Source of the DNA: Caulochytrium protostelioides
Taxonomy: Eukaryota; Chytridiomycota; Caulochytriomycetes; Caulochytriales; Caulochytriaceae
Assembly: GCA_003615045.1 (NCBI GenBank)
Contig: ML014204.1
Location: 1 to 64,000 of the forward strand
DNA length: 64,000 nt
Direction: 5' to 3'
Shown: positions 25,703 through 34,761 of the stretch, in pieces
How the letters are laid out: every line of letters begins with the position of its first letter
Numbering within the stretch: position 1 is the first letter of the stretch
Program-made: the position numbers and the translations under genes
Notes under the pieces: model-generated
What the model was told of the DNA's origin: nothing
Seen by the model: the letters and a program-made list of their open reading frames with translations, nothing else
Database searches by the model: none

Positions 25703-26614
25703 TCACGGCGGCGGCCGATCGAGGGAAGCCCCGGGCACGAAGACAGGAGTCAAACGATCAGCCAGAGCAGTCTCGGGGTCGGCGGCGACCTCGTCGTCAT
25801 GTCCATAGCTGTCGGCAGACGGGACTGGGTGCGGTAACCCCATCTGCTGCATCAGCGAGACGGCGAGCACATGGGCGCACGGCGGTGGCGGCGGCGGCGG
25901 CAGCGGCGGCGGCGGCAGCTGCAGTCCGGAGGTGGAGATCGGAATCGGTGGCCGGTCCCGAAGCATACAGCGGCAAAATGGCACGTGCGGCATCACCCAA
26001 AAGGTGGTTGCGGCGTCCACCGGGCCACCCCGTCCCGCCCGCGGGCGCTCGTCCGGCTGAGCGGGTCCGTGCCCGATTCCACAGCCGTCGCCGCCATCGC
26101 CGCCATCGCCGTCGCCGTCGCCGTCGACGGCGGCGTCCGTGCCTGTGCCTGTGCCGGCGGCCACAACGTCATCGGAGACGGTCCAGACGAGTCGGCGGAC
26201 ACGGTCGTCGTGAGTGGCGTCCGCCGTCGCTGCCGCGGCCGCGGGGGCCGACGACGCCGGCGGCACGGGCGGCGCCGCGGGCAGCGGAACCGGCCGGACG
26301 CGCGCCGGCCACGCGGTCGCCAGCCGCACGGCGTGCTGGACGCACGCAGCGCCGTAGAGAAGCGTCCACTCGACCAGACGCGCGTCGGTGACGCGGTGGT
26401 GGACGTCGCGCGGAGTCAGCGGTTTCGGCGGCCCGCGGCTCGGCGAGACGGCGGCGGCGGCAGCAGCCCTCAAGGGCGCGGCGGACGGCGGCGGCGGCGG
26501 CGGCGGCGGCGATGGCGGCGCGCCGGCCGGCGGCGTCAGCGTCGACTGCAGCACGTGGGCTTCGTAGCGCTGCGCGAGCTGGGCCGGCGTCCACTCGTAG
26601 GCGAGGAATCCCAT
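25703..26614 (-). CDS. SWIM zinc-finger protein, Sws1/ZSWIM7-like
   Basis: A 303-residue protein. The C-terminal half carries a SWIM finger, CxC...CxH: PFCRCMLRDRPP (near residue 212), then PCAHVLAVSLMQQMG after a proline run. Upstream, ARLVEWTLLYGAACVQHAVRL and RRLVWTVSDD line up with the N-terminal helix and strand of ZSWIM7 (SWS1), where a hydrophobic FLFGSSATQAL-type helix precedes the finger. SWS1 proteins act with a RAD51 paralogue in the Shu complex in homologous recombination, and that role is inferred. Low-complexity Pro, Ala and Gly-Asp inserts make it about twice the length of the human protein. I took the ATG at 26614, where MGFLAYEWTPAQLAQRY starts a plausible folded N-terminus. 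Confidence 0.6.
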   Translation of the reverse strand: MGFLAYEWTPAQLAQRYEAHVLQSTLTPPAGAPPSPPPPPPPPSAAPLRAAAAAAVSPSRGPPKPLTPRDVHHRVTDARLVEWTLLYGAACVQHAVRLATAWPARVRPVPLPAAPPVPPASSAPAAAAATADATHDDRVRRLVWTVSDDVVAAGTGTGTDAAVDGDGDGDGGDGGDGCGIGHGPAQPDERPRAGRGGPVDAATTFWVMPHVPFCRCMLRDRPPIPISTSGLQLPPPPLPPPPPPPCAHVLAVSLMQQMGLPHPVPSADSYGHDDEVAADPETALADRLTPVFVPGASLDRPPP

Positions 26615-27257
26615 CGCGGGAGGCGTCAAACTTGCGGCGTCGCGGCACCGCCGGTACGATGGCCCTTGGCCGCCGAGGGGCTCAAGCCGCGCAGAGTCTC
26701 GATGATCTCGATGATCGAAATGGTCTCGATAACCATCGACCGCTGTGAGGTCGCGAATCTGGATTTGCCAAGATAATTTTTTTAATTGCCAGGACGTTTT
26801 CAGCACGGATTCATGGTGGCCGATCCGTCGAGAAGGGATCGCTCTGGATCACATCCTCAGGCGGGGGGTTCATCCTGACAGCGGGGGTCCAGCCCCGGGA
26901 GCGTGTAACACTGGACTCAGCCCACGTGTGGCGTCGGGCGCGGGCGGCAGCGGTGCCACGCACGACGAGGGGTCCTGGCGGAGTTTGGGGGGCACCTCAC
27001 GCGGGACCTCGCCTCCGGTCATGAGGGTGCCCACGGCAATGAAGGCATCGTCTAGAACCACCACGTGCTGGCACGCGGTCAGATTCGACCGTGATCGGCG
27101 CTGGTGCTGGAATGATACCATCACCAAGCACGTGGCCTCACGACGTTCCTGCTCGCGTGGCGAGCGGGCGGCACCACGCCTATTTCTCCTGTCCAGCGCT
27201 GGGCTCGGGTCGCACGCGCGTCAGCATCCTGCGCAGCGTACGACGCCTGGCAGCACG
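26615..27257. other. Divergent intergenic region
   Basis: It separates the SWIM-finger gene (minus) from the unknown gene at 27258 (plus). An AT-rich stretch (aagataatttttttaattgcc, 26770-26790) is the only compositional feature. No gene is seen. Confidence 0.45.
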
Positions 27258-28238
27258 ATGGCGGTCCCCGTGTCCGCCCCGTCGCCAGCGGACCCCGCGG
27301 CGGTGATGCCACCATCGCGACGATCATCACTGTCGTCGTCAACACCGATCCCACGACCACCACGATCACCATCACCGCCGCCCGCTTCCCATGATGCCGC
27401 CGATCCCGCCGATGTCGATGTCGCGGATACCGTCGCCGCGGCTGCCGACGAGGACGTGGCCGACGACGACGATGCGGCCGTGTTCTCGCCGGATGCGGCG
27501 TATGCCACGTTGACGCGTGTGCTCGATACCCACCTCGACATCATTGACGTCGCGTGCACGGCGCCGCCGCCGCCCGAGGACGCCGTCGCGCCATCGCTGC
27601 GCCCCATTTACCTGCAGTCGCAGTACTGGCTGTGGTCGGCGGAGCCCGCCGCCGGCGCGACGGTCGTCATCGATGCATCCCTCGTCCCGCGCCCATCATA
27701 TCCGCGCGTCCGCGGCGGCGTCCGCACCGACGCGCAGGAAGCCGCGGCCGCGGCCGCGGCCGCCGCGTCCGCCGTCACGCCGCGCCAGCTGAAGGCGTGG
27801 CGCCGCGAGCCGGCGGCCGTCGGCATGGCCGCCATGCGCCGCCTCTACATCCAGTGTCCGGCGGCCGTCGCCGCCGCCGCCGCCGCCGTCGGCTTCGACG
27901 TACGCCGCGCGCCGCTGTTCGAGGCGGGCGCGCTGGTCCGGGCCTCCGACCTGCGCGCCGCCGTGCGCCTGCGCCGCGCCTTCGCCGACAGCCGCTCACC
28001 CTGTCCGCTGCCGTCGTCGACGCGACACGTCGACAAGAATGCTTTCCTCGATCCGGTGCGGCCGCCCGCAGCCGCAGCAGCGGCGGGGGGATTCGCGACG
28101 GCGGCGGGGCCAAAGGCGGCGGCGACCGCCACCAAGTGGCCGCTGCCGCTCCAAGTGCCTGCCCACCGGCGCCACGGACCGCGCGCGCGCCAGCGCGAGA
28201 ACCGCCGCCGCAAGTCAAGGATACAGCGCCGTCGCTGA
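27258..28238 (+). CDS. Hypothetical protein, Ala/Pro-rich with a compact core
   Basis: A 326-residue protein that I do not recognise. The ATG at 27258 is the first after the upstream noise. After an 80-residue Ser/Pro/Asp-rich N-terminus there is a less biased core: AYATLTRVLDTHLDIIDVAC, RPIYLQSQYWLWSAEP, then VTPRQLKAWRREPAA and MAAMRRLYIQCPAAV, with FDVRRAPLFEAGALVRASDL after it. The C-terminus is basic (RRHGPRARQRENRRRKSRI), compatible with nucleic-acid or nuclear localisation. Long GC-rich overlapping frames exist on the other strand. The aromatic-rich core in this frame is the main reason to prefer it. Confidence 0.5.
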   Translation: MAVPVSAPSPADPAAVMPPSRRSSLSSSTPIPRPPRSPSPPPASHDAADPADVDVADTVAAAADEDVADDDDAAVFSPDAAYATLTRVLDTHLDIIDVACTAPPPPEDAVAPSLRPIYLQSQYWLWSAEPAAGATVVIDASLVPRPSYPRVRGGVRTDAQEAAAAAAAAASAVTPRQLKAWRREPAAVGMAAMRRLYIQCPAAVAAAAAAVGFDVRRAPLFEAGALVRASDLRAAVRLRRAFADSRSPCPLPSSTRHVDKNAFLDPVRPPAAAAAAGGFATAAGPKAAATATKWPLPLQVPAHRRHGPRARQRENRRRKSRIQRRR

Positions 28239-28365
28239 CCTCCTTGAGGGAAGACTTAAAGACCGTTGTAGAAAAATCGTGAATTTAAAACGAGGGAAAA
28301 GAAAAAAAGGGGCGGCGGTATTGATCGAAGGCGGCGTCCTATGAAAAGTTGGGCACGGTCGGCGT

Positions 28366-31300
28366 TTAGGAGACCACGCTGGGATCGTGCGGTGCTAGCG
28401 ACATCGTGCTGCTGGGAAGCGGAAGCTGCTGCGCCAACGACTTCGGGCTCAGCGTCCCGGCGGCAGCGGCGGTGGTGGCCGGCTTGGACAGCCGCGGCGA
28501 GGTGCCGAGCGTGCCGGCCGCGGCGCCGCCGCCGGGCGTCGTCGGCCGCGCCGTCGCGCGCGCCGCGCTGCCGGACGGCAGGTACGGGCTGTTTTCAAGC
28601 GCTGCGGCGACCGTCTGCGACCCCGTCACCGACTTGGCCGGCGTGCGGAAACCGCTGGCCGGCGCCGCCTTAGCCGCGCCGCGGACGGAACCCGACGAGG
28701 CGACCGAGCCGTGGTCGCTCGCGCCGCCGGCAGAGGCCATCGAGGAGGTCGAGACGCGGCGCGAGCCGCGCTGGCTCGCCGCGGCGCTCTTGGTGGCCGC
28801 TGTCACGGCGGCGTGCAGCGAGCCGGCGCTGACCAGACGGCTGCGCGGCGCCGTGGCCGCCGCGGGGCCGAGCGAGGCCTGGCTCGCCAGACGACTCTTG
28901 GCCGCCGGCGTCGCGGCTCGGCTGGCCGCTTTGCTCTTCACCTCGACGGCCGCGGCCGGGGACGACAGTGCCGCCTGGCTCGCCAGTCGCGAGGGCGCCC
29001 GTGACGCCGCCCTGCTGGGGGCTGCACTCGGCGCCTTGCTGGGCGCCTTGCTGGGCGCCTTGCTGGGTGCCTTGCTGGACGCCGCGCTGGGCGCCTTGCT
29101 CGCCGCGGTCGTAGGCGCCTTACTCGCCGCCTTGGGCGTCAACGAGTCCTGACTGGCCGGTCGGCTGGGCACGCGCTTCGTCTCGGAGGCCGCGGTGATC
29201 GAAGCGTGGCTCGCCAGGCGGCTGGGCAGCCGCGGCGTTGGCGCCGCGCTCGCGGCACGGCTCGCGGCCACACTCGGCGCTTTGCTGACGGCCGTACTCG
29301 GTAACTTGCTCGCGGCAGCGGTGGCCGTCTTGCTGGCTGCCGCCGTCGATGCCTTGCTGATTGCAGCGGTAGGCGCCTTGCTGGCAGCGGCCGTAGGTGC
29401 CTTGCTGACTACGGCACTAGGCACTTTGCTGATCGCCACACTCGGCGCCTTGCTCACCGCTTTGCTGGCCGCCTTGCTGGCCACCTGGTTGACCATGGCC
29501 GTCGGAGCGGCGGCGTTGGCGTCATGGGCCTCGGCTTGGGAGGCCGCGGCAGATTCGGCATCGCTGGCCGCGTCGCTGGCGACGTCGTCTTCGTGATGGG
29601 TAGCCGGGGCCACCGAGGCCTCGATTTCGTGCGCTACGTCGTGGACGTCGTGGCTCGTGGTGAGATCCGCTTCGGCAACGTCGGCGCCATCGGCACCGTC
29701 GGCACGCAACGAGTCGTGGCTCGCAGCCTGGCTCGCGGCATTGCTCGGAGCCTTGCTCACAACCTTGCTCGCGACCTTGCTGACCGCCTTGCTCAGCGCG
29801 CGGCTGACGGCGTTGCTCGGGGCCTTGCTGACGGCCTTGCTGGCAGCCTTGCTGGCAGCCTTGCTGGCGGCCTTGCTGGCGGCCTTGCTGGCGGCCTTGC
29901 TGGCAGCATGATCCAGCGCAGCTTCGGTCTCCTTATCGTCATCGACATCGGCGTCGGCCTCAGTCCCAGCTTCCTCGGCATCAGCATCAGCCTCAGCTTC
30001 AATAGCGTCGACCTCAGCGTCGGCATCAGCATCGACCTCAGCCTCAGCATCGGCCTCAGCGTCGACGTCAGCATCGAACTCAGCCTCAGCATCGGTCTCG
30101 GCCTCGGCCTCGGCATTGCCATCAGCATCAGCCTTGGCTTCAGCCTCGGTATCGGTATCAGCCAAGGCTGCCACGCTGGCTACGCGGCTCGGGTCCGCCG
30201 TGGCAGTCTTTTGCAGCGCGGCGCGGCTGCCCTGCGTGGAGGCAGCCGCCAACGCTGGCTGGCTGCCGGTGCGGCTCTTGGATGACGCGGGGGCGGCGGA
30301 GACCGCATGGCTCGCGGCGGCCAGAGCATTCACGCTGGGCACGCGGCTGGACGCCGTCGGCGCTGCGGCCGCCGCAGCTTCGGGAGACGCCGCGGCAGCG
30401 GCAAGGTGGTCGGCGGACGCGGCTGGGCGCTTGCTGGCGTCGAGGAGCGAGCGGCTCGCGGACCGGGACGCGGCGGTGGCGAGCATGTCGACGCTAGCGG
30501 CCTTGCTGGCCGTTTTGCTTTTCAACGCGCTCGGACCCAACGCCGCCTGGCTCGCCGTCTTGCTGGCCGTTTGACTCACAGCCTTGCTGGCCGTTTGACT
30601 CACAGCCTTGCTGGCCGCGAGCCTGGCCGCCTTGCTCGCCACGTGCTCGTGCTGACCCGCATCCTGCGCTTCGTTAGCATGGTCATCCGAGTCGTTGTCG
30701 GAGTCTACTTCGGCATCGGCGTCGGCATCCGAGGTCGCCGCGTCGCGGTCCAGGTGGGGCAGGGAGAACGTGACGCTGGGCGCGCGGGGAGCCAGGGCTT
30801 GCGTGGCGGTCGGGGCCGCCGGCGCGGCCAGCATCGGACTCTCCAGCTCCGGCGGCGCCTCCCGCGTGGGCGCCACGGGATCTTCGGGCGCCGCAGCCGC
30901 TGCGTTCACCTGCGCGTTAGACGCCGTCTTGCTCTTGTTGAGGAAAAAGAGACTGCCGAGCAGACTCTTCTTACCCGCCGTCGAGGCGCCCGACTTGGCG
31001 GTGCGCGCGGTGCTCGTTTGCACGGCATCGACATCAGCGCCGGCATCGGCGTCGACATCAACATCGGCCTCAGTGTCGAGCGCGTCGATCGAGGCCGGCT
31101 TCGTGGCTGCCGCGGTGGCCTCCTGTGAGTCAAACTGGGCCACGTCGATCGGATCCAACTCGACGTCCTCGCTGCTCGAGGCGCCGTCCTGCTGGAACGC
31201 CGAGTAGACGGCGTCGCGGATCGCCAGCACGCTCTGCGTCTGGCGGAGATGCAGCGACTGATTCATCGCGGGATCCGAGTGCCCCAGCACAAAGCGGATA

Positions 31301-32676
31301 TTTTGGCTCTCGGTGACCTCGTCCTCGTCGGTCTCGGTGCCGCGCTGCGGGGCGTCGTCGTCGTCATTCTCGTCGTCGTTCTCGTCGTCGTTTGCGTCAC
31401 TGTCCGCGGCGTCTTGGTCGTCGCTGTCCGTGGCGGCGTCGGCCGACGGATCGTCGGCCTTCGCGCGCTTCGAACGCAGCAGCTCCATCGACCCCACGAC
31501 GGCGCGGAAGCCGTCCGAGGCCGCGTCGCCCACGGACGCCACGCTCGCCGCGGCGCTGGCGTCAGCCGCCGCCGCGTCGCCGTCGTCGTCGCCGGCCTCG
31601 TCGTCGCTGTCGAAGTCGCTGTCGAAGCCGGCCGGGAACCCGGCCTGTCGCGTCGGGCGCGCGCTCTTCGGCCGGAAATCGCGCTTGCGCGCCGCCGCCG
31701 TGCTCGACGGCGGCCGCTCGTCCGACGGCGTCATCGAGGTCACACGCACGCGGCTGCGGCCGCGATCGCCCGCGGCGGCGGCGGCAGCGCCCGAGACGGG
31801 CGGCGCTGGGGCCGCGGCGGCGCCCGAGGCCATCGCACGGACCGGCCACGGGCGCCGGAGGGGCGAGGGCGGCGCGGCGCGGCGCTGGGGCGAGGTCTGC
31901 GCCGAGTGCGCGCCGGACGCTGTCGTCGCGCGCTGGGGCGAGGTCTGGGTGGAGGGCGCGGCGGAGCGGGCGCGCGGGGGGCTCCCGGAGCGCGGGCGGC
32001 GGGCGGCCACGGGCTTGCCGGCGCCGGTGGCGTAGACGGCGGCGGCGAGCTGGACGCGCTCACTGAACTCGGGCCGGATGCTGAGCGTCGGCGGGAGCCG
32101 CCGGCGCGGCAGGTCGTGGCGCTTGCACTGCTCCTCGTGCTCCGTCTTGCGGCGGATGGCGACCTCGATCGCGCGGATCAGCTCGCGGTCATACTGCTGG
32201 TGCTGCACGTCCTTCTCGTGCGCGTCGCGGTGCGCGCGGATCTCGTTCGTGATGAACTGGCGCGGCCCGACGATGTACCCGTCGGCATCAATCAGCCCGA
32301 CGGCCTGCAGGTGCCGGTACCGCTCGGGCTGGTGGAAGAAGCCCGCGAGGCTCGCGTCGGCCAGCGGCTCATACTCGGGCGGGTTCTTGGTCACGAGCAT
32401 CACGTCGTACGTCGTCTCCCGGATCCGTCGCAAGCGGTGGCGCGCCTCCGCCTCTTCGGCCGTCAGGCCGTCGCTGCTCGCGTCGGTCCCATCGGCCCCA
32501 TTCGCCGTCGGGTGGTCGTCCACTGCGGCGGCATCGGGTTGGGTGGCGCCGTCGGACGCGGCGTCGTCGTCGAAGCGCTGGTGCTTTTCTGGTCCGGCCC
32601 GGGTGCGCGACAAGGCAGGGCCGCTATCCGCAGGGGCGTCCGTATCCGGCTCCCACTGTTCCGTGACGGCGGCCAT
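28366..32676 (-). CDS. ERICH3-like ciliary-type protein with long SKAA repeat region
   Basis: A 1436-residue protein. The ATG at 32676 is in good context (gcaccATGgcc), and the TTG upstream is not used. Residues about 95-215 contain the recognisable part: LADASLAGFFHQPERYRHLQ, then AVGLIDADGYIVGPRQFITN and a charged helix RELIRAIEVAIRRKTEHEEQ. This matches the N-terminus of glutamate-rich protein 3 (LAGYFNNTRIRRHLLRSGLI pattern followed by the same kind of helix), a protein of vertebrate cilia. Then come acidic segments, a short conserved-looking patch (LHLRQTQSVLAIRDAVYSAF) and about 500 residues of four-residue-periodic Ser-Lys-Ala-Ala repeats, plus a run of Asp/Glu-Ala repeats. A role in the zoospore flagellum is inferred. 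The repeat region may be a long single helix. Confidence 0.65.
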   Translation of the reverse strand: MAAVTEQWEPDTDAPADSGPALSRTRAGPEKHQRFDDDAASDGATQPDAAAVDDHPTANGADGTDASSDGLTAEEAEARHRLRRIRETTYDVMLVTKNPPEYEPLADASLAGFFHQPERYRHLQAVGLIDADGYIVGPRQFITNEIRAHRDAHEKDVQHQQYDRELIRAIEVAIRRKTEHEEQCKRHDLPRRRLPPTLSIRPEFSERVQLAAAVYATGAGKPVAARRPRSGSPPRARSAAPSTQTSPQRATTASGAHSAQTSPQRRAAPPSPLRRPWPVRAMASGAAAAPAPPVSGAAAAAAGDRGRSRVRVTSMTPSDERPPSSTAAARKRDFRPKSARPTRQAGFPAGFDSDFDSDDEAGDDDGDAAAADASAAASVASVGDAASDGFRAVVGSMELLRSKRAKADDPSADAATDSDDQDAADSDANDDENDDENDDDDAPQRGTETDEDEVTESQNIRFVLGHSDPAMNQSLHLRQTQSVLAIRDAVYSAFQQDGASSSEDVELDPIDVAQFDSQEATAAATKPASIDALDTEADVDVDADAGADVDAVQTSTARTAKSGASTAGKKSLLGSLFFLNKSKTASNAQVNAAAAAPEDPVAPTREAPPELESPMLAAPAAPTATQALAPRAPSVTFSLPHLDRDAATSDADADAEVDSDNDSDDHANEAQDAGQHEHVASKAARLAASKAVSQTASKAVSQTASKTASQAALGPSALKSKTASKAASVDMLATAASRSASRSLLDASKRPAASADHLAAAAASPEAAAAAAPTASSRVPSVNALAAASHAVSAAPASSKSRTGSQPALAAASTQGSRAALQKTATADPSRVASVAALADTDTEAEAKADADGNAEAEAETDAEAEFDADVDAEADAEAEVDADADAEVDAIEAEADADAEEAGTEADADVDDDKETEAALDHAASKAASKAASKAASKAASKAASKAVSKAPSNAVSRALSKAVSKVASKVVSKAPSNAASQAASHDSLRADGADGADVAEADLTTSHDVHDVAHEIEASVAPATHHEDDVASDAASDAESAAASQAEAHDANAAAPTAMVNQVASKAASKAVSKAPSVAISKVPSAVVSKAPTAAASKAPTAAISKASTAAASKTATAAASKLPSTAVSKAPSVAASRAASAAPTPRLPSRLASHASITAASETKRVPSRPASQDSLTPKAASKAPTTAASKAPSAASSKAPSKAPSKAPSKAPSAAPSRAASRAPSRLASQAALSSPAAAVEVKSKAASRAATPAAKSRLASQASLGPAAATAPRSRLVSAGSLHAAVTAATKSAAASQRGSRRVSTSSMASAGGASDHGSVASSGSVRGAAKAAPASGFRTPAKSVTGSQTVAAALENSPYLPSGSAARATARPTTPGGGAAAGTLGTSPRLSKPATTAAAAGTLSPKSLAQQLPLPSSTMSLAPHDPSVVS

Positions 32677-32773
32677 GGTGCTGCCTTGACCCAAAAGAAG
32701 AAAACGTTATAAAGAACACTCACTGGGAACTCACTGGCGGAGATTGCTCGGCTGGCTGAGCTGGCCTGGTAAC

Positions 32774-32867
32774 CAGCAGCAGCAGCAGCAGCAGCAGCGG
32801 CGGCGGCAGCGGCGGCGGCAGCGGCAGCAGCAGCGGCAGCAGCAGCGGCGGCAGCAGCAGGAGCAGC
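32774..32867. repeat. (CAG/CGG)n trinucleotide tract
   Basis: Alternating CAG and CGG triplets about 100 bp upstream of the ERICH3-like start. They read polyGln, polySer or polyAla according to frame. Confidence 0.95.
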
Positions 32868-33504
32868 CGTGGAGCGCAACAAGGACACAAACTAGGCAGA
32901 GATCACAGTATCAAACACGGGGCGACGCGCTCCGTTCGCGATGGGAAGGCCGCGTCACGCACGTGAAGACGACCGCCGTGGCGAGATCGGACCGATGGCC
33001 AGAGCACAGAGACCCGTGGCGCCGTATGCACACGCCAGCAGCGAGCGGAAGATCAGCACGGCGCAAGGACGATCGGCGAGAAAAGAAATAAAAGCGGCGG
33101 CGGCGGCGGGCGGGAAAAAGAAGGGGCGGCGGACGGCGACGGGCGGTGTTTATTGAAGGACAGATGCGAGCATCTGGGAAGGATCGACACGCTCTCAACT
33201 AACGTCGGATCGGCAGGCTTGGGCCGGCGGTGGCGTCGTCTGATCGGCCGATATGTCTTTCTCGTTGTCGCCACGTGGGTTCGTCGGGTCAACGGCGGAT
33301 GCATACCACCCGAAAGCTTGCAACTTCCGAGCAAGACTTCCGGGCACTCGAGGATTCCCCAGTTCCGGGCGCTCGGACGACCTCGGATGCGATGGCTATC
33401 ACAAGTGTCGCCACGACGTCTCCGCTTGGCCACGATGTGGGAACATCGGTCGAGCACGGTATAGCATGGCATGGCATGGCATTACATTGCATCGCGCTCC
33501 GTCA

Positions 33505-33546
33505 CGGCATCGGCATCGGCATCGGCATCGGCATCGACATCGGCAT
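33505..33546. repeat. (CGGCAT)7 hexanucleotide repeat
   Basis: Seven units, one with CGACAT. A related (GGCAT)n run lies just upstream at about 33465-33480. Confidence 0.95.
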
Positions 33547-33740
33547 CGCGAGCTGACACGATCGGCGATCCGTGTGATGCCAATCAGTGTCGGCGAAGGA
33601 CGCGGACACATCCATGTTGTGGCCCAGATCGCGGCGGCTCACCCGACCGGCCTGCGCCGGCAGTCGCCCTGCGGATGCGGCGGTTTCACCCATGGAATCG
33701 TCATCCTCGCGCACACGGGGTCGGCGACCACGGCAGCACT

Positions 33741-33742
33741 GA

Positions 33743-33774
<32 letters not shown>

Positions 33775-33795
33775 ACGACAACGACAACGACGACC
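33741..33795. repeat. (GACAGC)n / (GACAAC)n hexanucleotide repeat
   Basis: Perfect GACAGC units change to GACAAC units near 33775. Confidence 0.95.
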
Positions 33796-34168
33796 CTGGA
33801 CGTGGGCCCCATGAGCCGCCTCACCCATCCCCGCGCGCGCGCGCGACGGCCAGGCGACGCCAAGCCATGCTGCGGCACCGCGGCGCGCTTCCTCCGGCGG
33901 ACATGGCGATGGGTGTCCGATCGCCCGTCGGCGGTGAAGCGGCTGGCGGCTGGCGGCGGCGGCGGCGGCGGCAGCGGAGACGTGGGAGAGGCTGGATCTG
34001 GCGGATCGGACCGGTCGTCGAGGAGGGCGCGCGCGCGCGCCGACGAAACTCCGCTCCGCCACGGCGGCCCGCCCGTGCGAGACGCCTGGACGTCGGCCGC
34101 CGCGCTAATCTCCCACGCCTGGGCCGCTGGTCGCGGGCCCGAGCAGCCGCAGAAGCCATCCACCCCAC

Positions 34169-34199
34169 CGTGATCCCGGGGTGGTAACCCGGGATCACG
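34169..34199. repeat. 12-bp inverted repeat hairpin
   Basis: cgtgatcccggg, a seven-base loop (gtggtaa), then cccgggatcacg. It lies about 560 bp beyond the cullin stop. No T-run follows on either strand, so a terminator is not indicated. Confidence 0.7.
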
Positions 34200-34761
34200 C
34201 ATCGCGCCAGCGGAAGAGAACGGTTCCGACCGCGGGGTGGCGGCCACGCGGGTGAGAGGACCGGAGCACCGGGATCGCCGCCGTCGCGTGGAACGCACCC
34301 GAGGCGCCGGCGACGCCGGAGGCCGTCACCCGCACGATCTCGGCAGGCACCCGGCCTCGCAACGCTCGAGCATCAAAAATCATCAACGGGGGAGCAGGAT
34401 CGCGTGAACGGCGCGCAGCGGGGGACGCATGGCCCATCGTACCCGCGCGAGGTAGACCGCGCCGTGGCCCCCGCCTCCTGGCCGCCCATCGGGCCTTGAT
34501 TGGGGCCTGCGGTCTCACACCCCCGCCGCCCGTCTTGGCGTCGAGAACGGCCCCGAGATCGCGATCAAGCCGCAATCCCACGCCTCGTTATTGAGATATT
34601 AGTTATCTATGATTTGATATATTTTTTCGGCGATCCATGACGACGCGTGGCTGATCAGAGAGCGATGGAATGAATGCGATATTGATGAGAGCGATGGAGA
34701 GAAAGATGGGCTATGGGAGGGCGACGCAGCACGCAGCACGGCGTGGCCTCCCAATGAAGGC

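Larger units (their letters stand above)
32677..34761. other. Intergenic with several microsatellites
   Basis: Two kilobases without a supported gene, between the starts and ends of minus-strand genes. It contains the repeats listed separately and an AT-rich patch at 34575-34640 that probably holds the cullin 3'UTR and polyadenylation region. The ORFs are repeat translations or Arg-rich noise. Confidence 0.5.

Noticed and set aside
29657-29911. Hydrophobic Leu/Ala repeat frame on the plus strand that looks like a membrane protein
   Set aside because: It is the exact antisense of the Ser-Lys-Ala-Ala repeat in the ERICH3-like gene. The sense frame has the recognisable N-terminal domain.
33465-33560. 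Short regularly spaced GGCAT units resembling an array
   Set aside because: Simple microsatellite, with no unique spacers and no repeat longer than six bases.
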